From positions 62,001-126,000 of the forward strand of contig NZ_BAZX01000013.1 of the NCBI RefSeq assembly GCF_001310955.1: a stretch of DNA of 64,000 bases. Direction: 5' to 3'. Positions 19,269 to 27,840 of the stretch are shown here, in pieces (within the stretch, counting starts at the first letter, position 1; every line of letters begins with the position of its first letter). The stretch is from Marinifilum fragile JCM 15579. Its GTDB lineage: Bacteria; Bacteroidota; Bacteroidia; Bacteroidales; Marinifilaceae. Made by a program: the position numbers and the translations under genes. The notes below the pieces were generated by a model. It was not told the origin of the DNA. It did not search any database and saw only the letters and a list, made by a program, of their open reading frames with translations.

Positions 19269-21275
19269 ATGAAAAGAGTATTATTTGCACTGGCAATTTC
19301 ATTATTTATTTGTGCATGTACCAGTATCAATCAGGTTGGTTTACAATCACCTTCCGGAAATATTGCTTTTGAGCTGAAAGTAAACGAAGTAGGTCAAATG
19401 TATTATTCATTGCAATTAGAAGATAAAAAGGTGATATCATCATCAAGCTTAGGAATGAGCTTGAAAAATGATTCGTCTTTTAGTAATGGATTGCAAATCA
19501 TAGATGTTAAAAGAGAAAGTAAAAATGAAGATTGGAAGCCTGTTTGGGGACCTAACGAAAGCATCAATGAACATTACAATGAATTGATGGTTTCAATGCG
19601 AAATCATGCAGACAAGAAGTTGAATCTTTATGTACGTCTGTTTGACGATGGCTTGGGCTTTAGATATGAGATTCCAAAGCAGCCAGGAATTGATAGCATC
19701 TTCATTGTGAAGGAGCTGACTGAATTCAATTTTGTGAACAATGGAACAGCTTGGACCATACCTGCCAATTACGAAAGTTATGAGATGCTGTACAGAACCA
19801 CCAAAATAGACCAGGTGAAGGATGCCAACACACCTGCCACTTTTAAAACAGACAATGGCAATTATTTCAGTATTCATGAGGCAAACCTGACGGATTATGC
19901 AGGTATGACCTTGAAAAATACAGGAGGTACAAATTTCCAGGCAGAACTGGTGCCATGGCCTGATGGTGTGAAAGTAAAAGCCAAAGGAAGTGTAAAATCG
20001 CCTTGGAGAACCATTACCATAAGCAAATCGGCAGCGGGTTTGGTTGAATCTGATTTGATTCAAAATTTAAATGATCCATGTGCATTGGATGATACATCTT
20101 GGATTGAGCCAATGAAATATATTGGTGTATGGTGGGGAATGCATTTGGGAGTTGAGACTTGGATTATGGGACCCCAACATGGTGCTACTACCGAAAACAT
20201 GAAGAGATATATAGATTTTGCTGCAGAAAACGGTGTACATGCAGTTTTGGCTGAAGGTTGGAATACTGGATGGGAAAATTGGGGGAAACCACGAGCTTTT
20301 GACCAGCAAACACCTTATGCCGATTACGATTTTGATGAAATTGTAAGATATGCAAAAGAAAAGAATATTGAACTTGTAGGGCATCACGAAACAGGTGGAG
20401 ATTACATTTTTTATGAAGAGTGCATGGAGGATGCCTTTGCCAAACTGCATGATAATGGCATCAGAACTTTAAAAACAGGTTATGCTGGTCCGATTCCAAA
20501 TGGTCACTTTCATCACGGACAAAAAATGGTTCAGCATTACAGAAAAGTGGTTGAAACGGCTGCAAAATACCAATTAATGCTTGATGCACATGAACCAATC
20601 AAAGCGACAGGAATTAGTCGTACCTATCCAAATATGATGACACGTGAAGGTGCAAGGGGAATGGAGTGGAATGCCTGGAGCGAGGGAAATCCTCCTGAGC
20701 ATCATGTAATTCTGCCATTTACAAGATGTTTGGGTGGGCCAATTGATTATACGCCTGGTACATTTGATATTCTCTACAAGAATAGGAAAGAATATACCAA
20801 ATGGAACAGCAATGATAAAGGAAACAGCAGGGTAAACACAACAATTTCCAAACAATTGGCTCTTTGGGTTTGTTTGTACAGTCCTTTGCAAATGGCATCA
20901 GACTTGGTGAGCAATTATGAAGGTCATCCGGCATTTAAATTCTTTGAAATGCTTCCTGCCAATTTTGATGAATCAAAGGTCCTATTGGCCGAAATTGGAG
21001 ACGTATATTCAGTTGCACGTCGAAAAGGCAAGAGCTGGTATATTGGAACCATTACCGATGAGAACAGGCGAAATGTTGAGCTTGAATTATCCTTTTTAGA
21101 AGATGGTAAGAAGTATATGGCAAATATCTTTGAGGATGGAGACAATGCAAATCTCAAAAATAATCCTACGGATATTAAAATTCGAAAAGTACAGGTTGAT
21201 TCGAAAAGTGTTCTGCCTGTAAAAATGATAGAGAGTGGAGGTCAGGCTGTTGCAATTGTCCCAATTGTGGATTAA
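19269..21275 (+). CDS. GH97 inverting-type alpha-glucosidase lipoprotein (SusB-like)
   Basis: SusB-like alpha-glucosidase, anchored by the lipobox ICAC. Order: beta-sandwich N-domain (LQSPSGNIAFELKV), (beta/alpha)8 barrel (YIGVWWGMHLG, LAEGWNTGWENW, GHHETGGDY, LKTGYAGPIPNG, LDAHEPIKATGISRTYPN, EGARGMEWNAW) and a C-terminal sandwich. In retaining GH97 enzymes the KTGYAG region carries an Asp nucleophile. Here it has Gly, as in SusB, so the inverting mechanism is expected, with the Glu of HEP and others as base/calcium ligands. 668 residues. It lies in the GH125-GH65-GH97 run. An alpha-glucosidase with mannosidases suggests a glucose-capped alpha-mannose glycan. Confidence 0.93.
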   Translation: MKRVLFALAISLFICACTSINQVGLQSPSGNIAFELKVNEVGQMYYSLQLEDKKVISSSSLGMSLKNDSSFSNGLQIIDVKRESKNEDWKPVWGPNESINEHYNELMVSMRNHADKKLNLYVRLFDDGLGFRYEIPKQPGIDSIFIVKELTEFNFVNNGTAWTIPANYESYEMLYRTTKIDQVKDANTPATFKTDNGNYFSIHEANLTDYAGMTLKNTGGTNFQAELVPWPDGVKVKAKGSVKSPWRTITISKSAAGLVESDLIQNLNDPCALDDTSWIEPMKYIGVWWGMHLGVETWIMGPQHGATTENMKRYIDFAAENGVHAVLAEGWNTGWENWGKPRAFDQQTPYADYDFDEIVRYAKEKNIELVGHHETGGDYIFYEECMEDAFAKLHDNGIRTLKTGYAGPIPNGHFHHGQKMVQHYRKVVETAAKYQLMLDAHEPIKATGISRTYPNMMTREGARGMEWNAWSEGNPPEHHVILPFTRCLGGPIDYTPGTFDILYKNRKEYTKWNSNDKGNSRVNTTISKQLALWVCLYSPLQMASDLVSNYEGHPAFKFFEMLPANFDESKVLLAEIGDVYSVARRKGKSWYIGTITDENRRNVELELSFLEDGKKYMANIFEDGDNANLKNNPTDIKIRKVQVDSKSVLPVKMIESGGQAVAIVPIVD

Positions 21276-21310
21276 TTTACCTTTTGATTTGATTAATGAT
21301 TCATCTGTAC

Positions 21311-21358
21311 GATTAATCTATATATTAATCATCATTTAATCTGGAAAAGCTTAATTTG
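21311..21358 (+). promoter_or_regulatory. Candidate operator/promoter upstream of the third GH92 gene
   Basis: Contains the palindrome GATTAATC (21311-21318) and ATATTAATC (21322-21330) followed 3 bases later by ATTTAAT. The second word and its follower resemble the segment overlapping the susC promoter repeat. TTAATTTG (21351-21358) is a one-mismatch -7 box. Regulation by the same factor as susC is inference. Confidence 0.4.
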
Positions 21359-21381
21359 AACCAAAGATTAGAAATTAGTGA

Positions 21382-21430
21382 ACCGATCGGGAAGTGCTTG
21401 GCTAGCCATAATCCCGTTCGGTATTATTTT
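21382..21430 (+). terminator. Hairpin with T-run between GH97 and the third GH92 gene
   Basis: ACCGATCGGGA (21382-21392) pairs with TCCCGTTCGGT (21412-21422) with one mismatch. An inner palindrome TGGCTAGCCA sits in the loop and ATTATTTTT follows. It can terminate the GH97 transcript. If the promoter lies at about 21330-21360, it would instead be in the leader of the GH92 gene. Confidence 0.7.
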
Positions 21431-21460
21431 TAAACTCACGATTACAATAAAACCTAAATA

Positions 21461-23700
21461 ATGAAGCGCTTTATAGGAATTTCAATTCTACTGTTTTTTT
21501 GTTTTAATGGCTTTGGCCAATATACCGAGTATGTAAATCCCTTTATTGGAACCACGAATTTCGGAACTACAAATCCAGGTGCCATTGTGCCACGAGGAAT
21601 GGTATCAGTAACACCATTTAATGTTTCTGGATCGGTTATCAATAAATACGATAAGGATGCACGCTGGTGGTCTACACCATACTCTTGGGATAACTCTTAC
21701 CTTACCGGATTTTCTCATGTAAATTTGAGTGGAGTAGGTTGTCCGGAACTTGGTGTTATTTTATTGATGCCTACAACAGGAAAGGTTAATGCAGATCACA
21801 AGCAATATGGTTCCGTCATGAAAAATCAGGAAGCAACACCTGGTTATTATGCTACAGAACTTGAAAAGTATAATATAAAGGCAGAATTGAGTTCTACAAA
21901 ACGAACAGGAATCAGCCGCTATACTTTTCCGAAAGGAGAAGCCAATATTCTTTTAAATCTTGGTTTAGGATTGACCAATGAGGTAGGTGCCAAGATAAGA
22001 ATCGTCAATGACAAAGAAATTGAAGGTTCAAGAATGACAGGTACTTTCTGCTACAATGATGGGTCGGAACGTCCGGTTTATTTTGTTGCCCGATTCAGCA
22101 AACCTGCAAAGAAATTCGGTGTATGGAAAAATATGCCTGAACTGCAGGCAGAAGCAGCCTGGAGTAAAACTTCAGGGGAATATAAATACTATAATGGATT
22201 TACCCGCGAAATGTTTGGTAACGAAATTGGAGCTTATTTCACATTTGATACGGAAGAAAAAGAACAAATTATTGTAGAAGTTGGAGTTTCCTATGTTAGC
22301 ATTGAAAATGCTCGATTAAACCTTAAAGCTGAATCGAATAATTTTGATTTTGAGAAAACAAGAGTGCAAGCTGAAAAAGAGTGGAACGATATTTTAGGAA
22401 GAGTTAAGGTTGAAGGTGGAACAAAAGATCAGAAAACCATTTTTTACACAGCTTTGTATCATACTCAAATCCATCCGAATATCATCAACGATGTCAATGG
22501 ACAATATCCGGCCATGGAATCTTTCGAAATTAAAGAAACAAAGGATTGCAATCGATATACAGTTTTTTCCTTATGGGATACTTACCGAAATTTTCATCCA
22601 TTAATGGCACTGCTTTATCCACAGGAACAGTTGGATATGGTACGCTCAATGGTTGATATGTACAAGGAAAGTGGATGGTTGCCTAAGTGGGAGTTAAATT
22701 CAAAAGAGACACACGTAATGGAGGGTGATCCATCAATTCCGGTAATTGTTGATTCTTACTTGCGCGGGTTAACCGATTTCGATGTGGAAGCAGCATACGA
22801 AGCAATGTATAAGTCGCTACCATCGAAGGTGCCAAAAACAAGTTGCGTCCCGATATCGATCATTACCTGGCAGAAGGATATGTGCCAATTGAAGAGGAAT
22901 TTGATAATTCGGTATCACATGCGTTGGAATATTATATTGCTGATTGGAACCTGGCTCAATTTGCAAAGGCATTGGGAAAGAAAGCGGATTATCAGAAGTT
23001 TTTAAATCAATCCTTAGGATATCAAAACTACTATTCGAAAGAATTTGGTGTATTGAGACCAAAGCTTGCTGATGGTACTTTCCTGAAGAATTTTGATCCG
23101 AAACAAGGAGAAAACTTTGAACCATGTCCAGGATTCCACGAGGGAACATCATGGCAATATACTTTTTGTGTACCGCACGATATTGAAGGTCTAACGAAGT
23201 TAATGGGTGGCAAAAAGAAGTTTGTAAACAAGCTTCAGAAAGTATTTGATGAGAATCTTTACGATATGGCAAACGAACCAGACATTCATTACCCATTCCT
23301 ATTCAACTATTTTAAAGGTGAAGAGTGGAGAACTCAGAAAGAAGTTCGCCGTTTGATTAATAAATACTATAAAAATGCACCTGATGGAATTCCAGGGAAT
23401 GATGATTGTGGAACGCTTTCGGCCTGGATCGTTTACAGCATGATGGGAATGTATCCGGTTTGTCCAGGTAATACAGACTACGCATTAAGCTCACCAGTTT
23501 TTGATAAAATTACCATTGAACTGAACCAGGAGTTTTATCCGGGAAAGAAGCTGGAAATCCTTTCGAAGAAGGGCAATGCAGATGATATCTTCATTAAAAG
23601 CATTAAACGAAATGGTTCAAATCATTCAAGCTACTTTATCAATCATGCTGATTTGGTAAAAGGAGGAACAATCGAATTTGAATTAAAATCAAGCAAGTAA
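21461..23700 (+). CDS. GH92 alpha-mannosidase (third copy, frameshifted)
   Basis: Secreted or periplasmic exo-alpha-mannosidase with an ordinary signal peptide (ending GFGQ), unlike its two lipoprotein paralogues. Marks: YVNPFIGTTNFGTTNPGAIVPRG, SHVNLSGVGCPE, VFSLWDTYRNFHPL, then after a frame change EEEFDNSVSHALEYYIADW, ANEPDIHYPFLFNY and GNDDCGTLSAWIVYSMMGMYP. One missing G at 22816 (AAGTCG to AAGTCGG) restores A-T-I-E-G-A-K-N-K-L-R-P-D and a 746-residue protein. ANEPDIHYPFLF replaces the HGNE/Q form of the other two, so a different linkage preference is likely. The symporter gene follows after 19 bases. Confidence 0.93.
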
Positions 23701-23719
23701 AAAAACTAAATAGAATATA

Positions 23720-25600
23720 ATGAATCTATCAGTACTCGACATATCCATTATTATCGGATACATTGTTCTAACCATTGTAATTGGTTACTTGTTGTCGGCA
23801 AAGGCATCAAAAAACTTATCGAACTACTTTTTGGGAGGAAATAAAATTCCCTGGTACATGCTTGGAGTTTCCAATGCATCGGGAATGTTCGATATTACCG
23901 GAACCATGTGGACGGTTACCATACTGTTTGTTTATGGTTTAAAATCGGTTTGGATTCCTTGGCTATGGCCAGTTTGGAACCAGATTTTTTTGATGATGTT
24001 TTTGGCCATTTGGTTGCGTAGATCGAATGTAATGACTGGTGCCGAGTGGTTAAAAACCAGGTTTGGAGATGACAAAGGTTCACAATTATCACACCTAATT
24101 GTGGTACTATTCGCCATTGTTAGTGTTGTTGGTTTTATCACTTACGGATTTGTTGGAGTAGGAAAGTTTGCACAAACATTTTTTCCTTGGAATCTGCAAA
24201 CCTATGTGATGGGAATTACCATTAGCTCGGAAAATATGTATGCCATTATCATAATGGGTGTAACCACACTTTACGTGATAAAAGGGGGGATGTATTCGGT
24301 GGTATTTACTGAAGTTTTACAGTTTGTGATTATGACTATTGCCTGTATCATGGTAGGTGTAATTGCTATTTCTTTGGTGAGTCCTGAACAAATATCTGCA
24401 GCAATTCCTGAAGGATGGAAAGATATATTCTTTGGTTGGAACCTGGATTTGAATTGGGATCATTTGATACCTGCCGTAAACAACAAAATTGAAACTGATG
24501 GTTATTCATTGTTCTCGGTATTGATGATGATGATGATATTCAAAGGAATGTTAGTAAGTATTGCTGGTCCTGTTCCTAGCTACGATATGCAGAGAATCCT
24601 GTCGACAGAAACACCTAAGGATGCTGCAAAAATGAGTGGTATTGTTTCCTTGGTACTTTTTGTTCCAAGATATTTGATGATTACTGGTTTAGCCGTACTT
24701 GCCTTGGTGTATCTCGCACCTGAATTCAATAAAATGGGCGACAATATCGACTTTGAAATGGTATTGCCTTATGCACTGAATAATTTTATACCTGTGGGAG
24801 CAAAAGGTTTGTTGCTGGCAGGTTTGGTGGCAGCCTTCATGTCTACCTTTGCTGCAAATGTCAATGCAGGTCCAGCTTACATTGTAAACGATATTTACAA
24901 GAAATTTATCAACCCGAATGCATCGCAAAAGAAATACATTCGAATGTCGTATTTGGCATCCTTCGCAGTAGTTGCAGTTGGTATTTTCTTTGGATTCTTT
25001 GCAGAAAGTATCGATACGGTAATGAAATGGTTGGTAGGAGCATTGTTTGGAGGTTATACTGCTTCCAACCTGTTAAAATGGATTTGGTGGAGATTTAATG
25101 GATATGGCTACTTTACTGGAATGTTAGCTGGTTTGTTGGCTTCATTAATTGCACCATTGGTTTTCCCTGAGGTATCACCAATTTATGCCTTCCCATTCAT
25201 TTTCATCTTTGCTTTGGCAGCCTCTATTATTGGCAGCTTGGTGACCAAACCAGAACCGGATGAGGTACTGATTAAATTCTATGACAGCGTTCGCCCTTGG
25301 GGATTTTGGAAACCAGTTTATCTTAAATTGAAAGAACAAAAGCCAGAGGCGAAACCCAATAAGGATTTCTGGAGAGATATGATGAACTGTACAATTGGTA
25401 CAGGTTGGCAAATGATGTTGGTTCTAATTCCAATCTATTTGGTGATTGGTGAATTCATGTCATTAACATGGGTTATTGTGCTGTTTGCCGTTTCGAGTGT
25501 TGTGCTATACTTCACTTGGTACAAGAGATTGAAAGACTATCCAGATGATTACAAGTGTGAAGTAAAAAAAGAAGAAGTTAAAGAAACAGAATTGGTTTAA
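23720..25600 (+). CDS. Sodium:solute (SSS/SGLT-type) symporter
   Basis: Inner-membrane sodium-coupled sugar importer of about 626 residues with some 14 hydrophobic helices, starting [23 protein letters not shown]. Family marks are the early [42 protein letters not shown] and the later [26 protein letters not shown]. Between the GH92 and GH130 genes, with 13 bases to the latter, it most likely brings the disaccharide Man-beta-1,4-GlcNAc or mannose into the cytoplasm. Substrate is inference from context. Confidence 0.92.
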   Translation: MNLSVLDISIIIGYIVLTIVIGYLLSAKASKNLSNYFLGGNKIPWYMLGVSNASGMFDITGTMWTVTILFVYGLKSVWIPWLWPVWNQIFLMMFLAIWLRRSNVMTGAEWLKTRFGDDKGSQLSHLIVVLFAIVSVVGFITYGFVGVGKFAQTFFPWNLQTYVMGITISSENMYAIIIMGVTTLYVIKGGMYSVVFTEVLQFVIMTIACIMVGVIAISLVSPEQISAAIPEGWKDIFFGWNLDLNWDHLIPAVNNKIETDGYSLFSVLMMMMIFKGMLVSIAGPVPSYDMQRILSTETPKDAAKMSGIVSLVLFVPRYLMITGLAVLALVYLAPEFNKMGDNIDFEMVLPYALNNFIPVGAKGLLLAGLVAAFMSTFAANVNAGPAYIVNDIYKKFINPNASQKKYIRMSYLASFAVVAVGIFFGFFAESIDTVMKWLVGALFGGYTASNLLKWIWWRFNGYGYFTGMLAGLLASLIAPLVFPEVSPIYAFPFIFIFALAASIIGSLVTKPEPDEVLIKFYDSVRPWGFWKPVYLKLKEQKPEAKPNKDFWRDMMNCTIGTGWQMMLVLIPIYLVIGEFMSLTWVIVLFAVSSVVLYFTWYKRLKDYPDDYKCEVKKEEVKETELV

Positions 25601-25613
25601 TACTAAAATCAAA

Positions 25614-26582
25614 ATGACTAATAAAATTAATATGCCGTGGGAGGAACGTCCTGAAGGATGTTTGGATGTGATGTGGAGATATTCTCAAAATCCTGTAATT
25701 GGTAGGTACGATATACCTAGTTCCAACAGTATTTTTAATAGTGCCGTTGTACCTTTTGAAGATGGTTTTGCAGGTGTATTCCGTTGCGATAACAAGGCCG
25801 TTCAGATGAATATTTTTGCTGGATTCAGTAAGGATGGAATCAATTGGGAAATCAATCACGAGCCTATAGAAATGGTGGCTGGTAATACTGAAATGATTGA
25901 ATCGGATTACAAATACGATCCACGCGTTTGTTGGATTGAAGACCGATATTGGATTACATGGTGCAACGGATATCATGGACCAACCATTGGTATTGCATAT
26001 ACTTTCGATTTTAAGACTTTCCACCAGTGCGAGAATGCATTTCTTCCATTCAACAGAAATGGTGTGTTGTTTCCTGAAAAAATTGATGGCAAATATGCCA
26101 TGTTAAGTCGCCCAAGCGATAATGGCCATACTCCTTTTGGTGATATTTACGTTTCCTACAGTCCTGACATGAAGTATTGGGGTGAGCACCGTTGTGTAAT
26201 GAAGGTAGCCGATTTTACCGATAGCGCATGGCAGTGTACAAAAATTGGAGCAGGTTCAGTACCCATTCGTACCGAAGAAGGCTGGTTGATGTTTTATCAC
26301 GGGGTAATCAATACCTGTAATGGTTTCCGTTATTCAATGGGGGCGGCTTTGTTGGATTTGGAAAATCCTGATAAAGTATTGTATCGTTCTAAGCCTTATT
26401 TATTGGCTCCTGCAGCACCATACGAATTGGTTGGTGATGTACCAAATGTGGTATTCCCATGCGCTGCCCTAATGGAAGATAACAAAGTTGCGGTGTATTA
26501 CGGAGCTGCTGACACGGTTGTAGGTATGGCTTTTGGATATGTTGATGAGATTATTGATTTCTTGAAGAAGAATTCATTATAG
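25614..26582 (+). CDS. GH130_2 beta-1,4-mannosyl-N-acetylglucosamine phosphorylase
   Basis: Cytoplasmic inverting phosphorylase without signal peptide. It would split Man-beta-1,4-GlcNAc with phosphate to mannose-1-phosphate and GlcNAc. Five-bladed propeller marks: [52 protein letters not shown] (catalytic Asp at about 102), and [25 protein letters not shown] with the phosphate-binding Arg. 322 residues, as in the subfamily that includes the Bacteroides N-glycan enzyme. It is last in the locus, after the symporter, and gives the strongest hint that N-glycan core is the substrate. Beta-1,4-mannobiose or mannosylglucose activity is the main alternative. Confidence 0.92.
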   Translation: MTNKINMPWEERPEGCLDVMWRYSQNPVIGRYDIPSSNSIFNSAVVPFEDGFAGVFRCDNKAVQMNIFAGFSKDGINWEINHEPIEMVAGNTEMIESDYKYDPRVCWIEDRYWITWCNGYHGPTIGIAYTFDFKTFHQCENAFLPFNRNGVLFPEKIDGKYAMLSRPSDNGHTPFGDIYVSYSPDMKYWGEHRCVMKVADFTDSAWQCTKIGAGSVPIRTEEGWLMFYHGVINTCNGFRYSMGAALLDLENPDKVLYRSKPYLLAPAAPYELVGDVPNVVFPCAALMEDNKVAVYYGAADTVVGMAFGYVDEIIDFLKKNSL

Positions 26583-26598
26583 TTAGATTAGATTTAGC

Positions 26599-26637
26599 AA
26601 AAAAAAGGATGAGACCATTTGGTTTCATCCTTTTTTA
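26599..26637. terminator. Strong bidirectional terminator at the PUL end
   Basis: A-run plus GGATGAGACC pairs with GGTTTCATCC plus T-run (26601-26635, with G-T wobble). It closes the PUL and also serves the converging minus-strand gene. Confidence 0.9.
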
Positions 26638-26654
26638 TTCAATATTGTTAAGCT

Positions 26655-27200
26655 TTACCCCAAAAGAAAAAAGTAAATTGCAGTTAATGTAAAAGGTATA
26701 CTAAGCAACATCAGAATCATGAAGTTTTTCATTGTTGAAGGTTGATCTTCTTCATTGTATTGTGGATTTTCCTCTTTCATTCTTTCTTTAATAAAAGCAG
26801 TAATTGCATCGTCAGCCATGGTTCTTTTTTGAGTGTGGGAAGGCATGAAACAAATCTTTTTTGTATCTCCCGACTTTTGGTCAAAATACTTGATGGTCAT
26901 GAACCATGGACCAGCCAAATCAAACTTGGAAACACTTTCGATGTCAGCATAGGGAATTAGCTTTCTTTCTCTGCCCTTAACCAGTATTCCTTTTTCTAAG
27001 GTGGTAATTTTCTTTAACCTAAATGGCACTTGAATAAAGAAAATAGAGAGCCATACTGACATAATTGCAAAGGCTATTTTAAAGCCATCTGGTGCTGTAT
27101 CCACAAATCCAGAAGCCAGGAAGGATGTCCCAAATCCTAAAATAAATAGAAATGGAAAATAGTATTTAAAGAATACCGTTTGTTTTGAGCTTGCGTACAT
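26655..27200 (-). CDS. Small membrane protein with PH-like domain, function unknown
   Basis: 181 residues. Two N-terminal membrane helices (about 10-30 and 38-60), then a soluble stretch with the pattern of bacterial PH-like domains (ITTLEKGILVKGRERKLIPYADIESVSKFD), a Lys/Glu-rich helix, and a C-terminal membrane helix (about 158-180). I cannot name a pathway. It converges on the PUL terminator and shares no operon with its neighbours. Confidence 0.7.
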   Translation of the reverse strand: MYASSKQTVFFKYYFPFLFILGFGTSFLASGFVDTAPDGFKIAFAIMSVWLSIFFIQVPFRLKKITTLEKGILVKGRERKLIPYADIESVSKFDLAGPWFMTIKYFDQKSGDTKKICFMPSHTQKRTMADDAITAFIKERMKEENPQYNEEDQPSTMKNFMILMLLSIPFTLTAIYFFLLG

Positions 27201-27457
27201 AGGTTTAGAGTGTTAGTAGGTTTGATTTCTGGTACAATATACATTTAAAATTTCTATTGTAAAAGAAGAGTTGTAACACTTAATTAGTGCAATATATAAA
27301 TAGACTCAAAAGATAGATAAAGTCAATTGGTTTGAGTGCTTATGATATTTGAATGTAGAGTGGTTGGTATGATTTTATTTTATAAGATGTTCTGTGTAAG
27401 TATTGTTATATATTAACAATAATTTTTTAGGTCAGGAGTAAAAAAAGTTTAGGATTA

Positions 27458-27589
27458 ATCGTGGTTCGAACCACGATGTAGTGTGTGTGTTAGGTAATTT
27501 CTTAAAAGTTTTAATAGCAGGTGTGTTTTTAACCACGATTTGGTGTGCTTTTTTTAATCAGAAGATTAAAATTTTTAAGCTACATCGTG
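27458..27589. repeat. Palindrome cluster around CCACGAT
   Basis: ATCGTGGTTCGAACCACGAT (27458-27477) is a perfect 20-base palindrome. AACCACGAT recurs at 27531-27539, and CACGATGTAG (27472-27481) has its exact inverse CTACATCGTG at 27580-27589. It could be a structured RNA, a regulator site or a decayed element. Confidence 0.65.
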
Positions 27590-27784
27590 CTTTTACCCAC
27601 GGTAAAGGTGTCTCGAGCCATGAAATTCATACTTCGAAGCTTGAATTTGATATCTCTTTTTAAAATTAGAGTGCTTTAATGCTCGATTTTGATGCTTCGA
27701 TTCCTGAATTTTATGAATCTATCTAAGAGAATAGGACCAAAAACATGAAAAATCAATTCCATATTAATGATTAAGTGGGTTTTA

Positions 27785-27812
27785 TATAAAAAGAGACTCT
27801 CCATTTGGAGAG
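27785..27812 (-). terminator. asnB terminator
   Basis: On the minus strand CTCTCC, a 4-base loop, GGAGAG and then TCTCTTTTTAT lie 29 bases beyond the asnB stop. Confidence 0.75.
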
Positions 27813-27840
27813 CCCCTGCTGAATATTTAAAAGAAAATAT

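Larger units (their letters stand above)
27201..27840. other. 640-base AT-rich gap with palindromes, no convincing gene
   Basis: Contains a perfect 20-base palindrome (27458-27477) and related inverted copies to 27589 (listed separately), then low-complexity AT sequence and the asnB terminator at its right end. A 60-codon frame at 27481-27663 has no support. Confidence 0.6.

Noticed and set aside
19593-20063. 156-codon frame antisense to GH97
   Set aside because: Cys/Ile-rich shadow without family match, fully inside GH97.
22817-23296. 159-codon frame antisense to the third GH92 gene
   Set aside because: Shadow frame; the plus strand carries the conserved GH92 motifs.
27481-27663. 60-codon open frame in the palindrome region
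   Set aside because: No ribosome site, odd composition, starts inside the repeat structure, no recognisable family.
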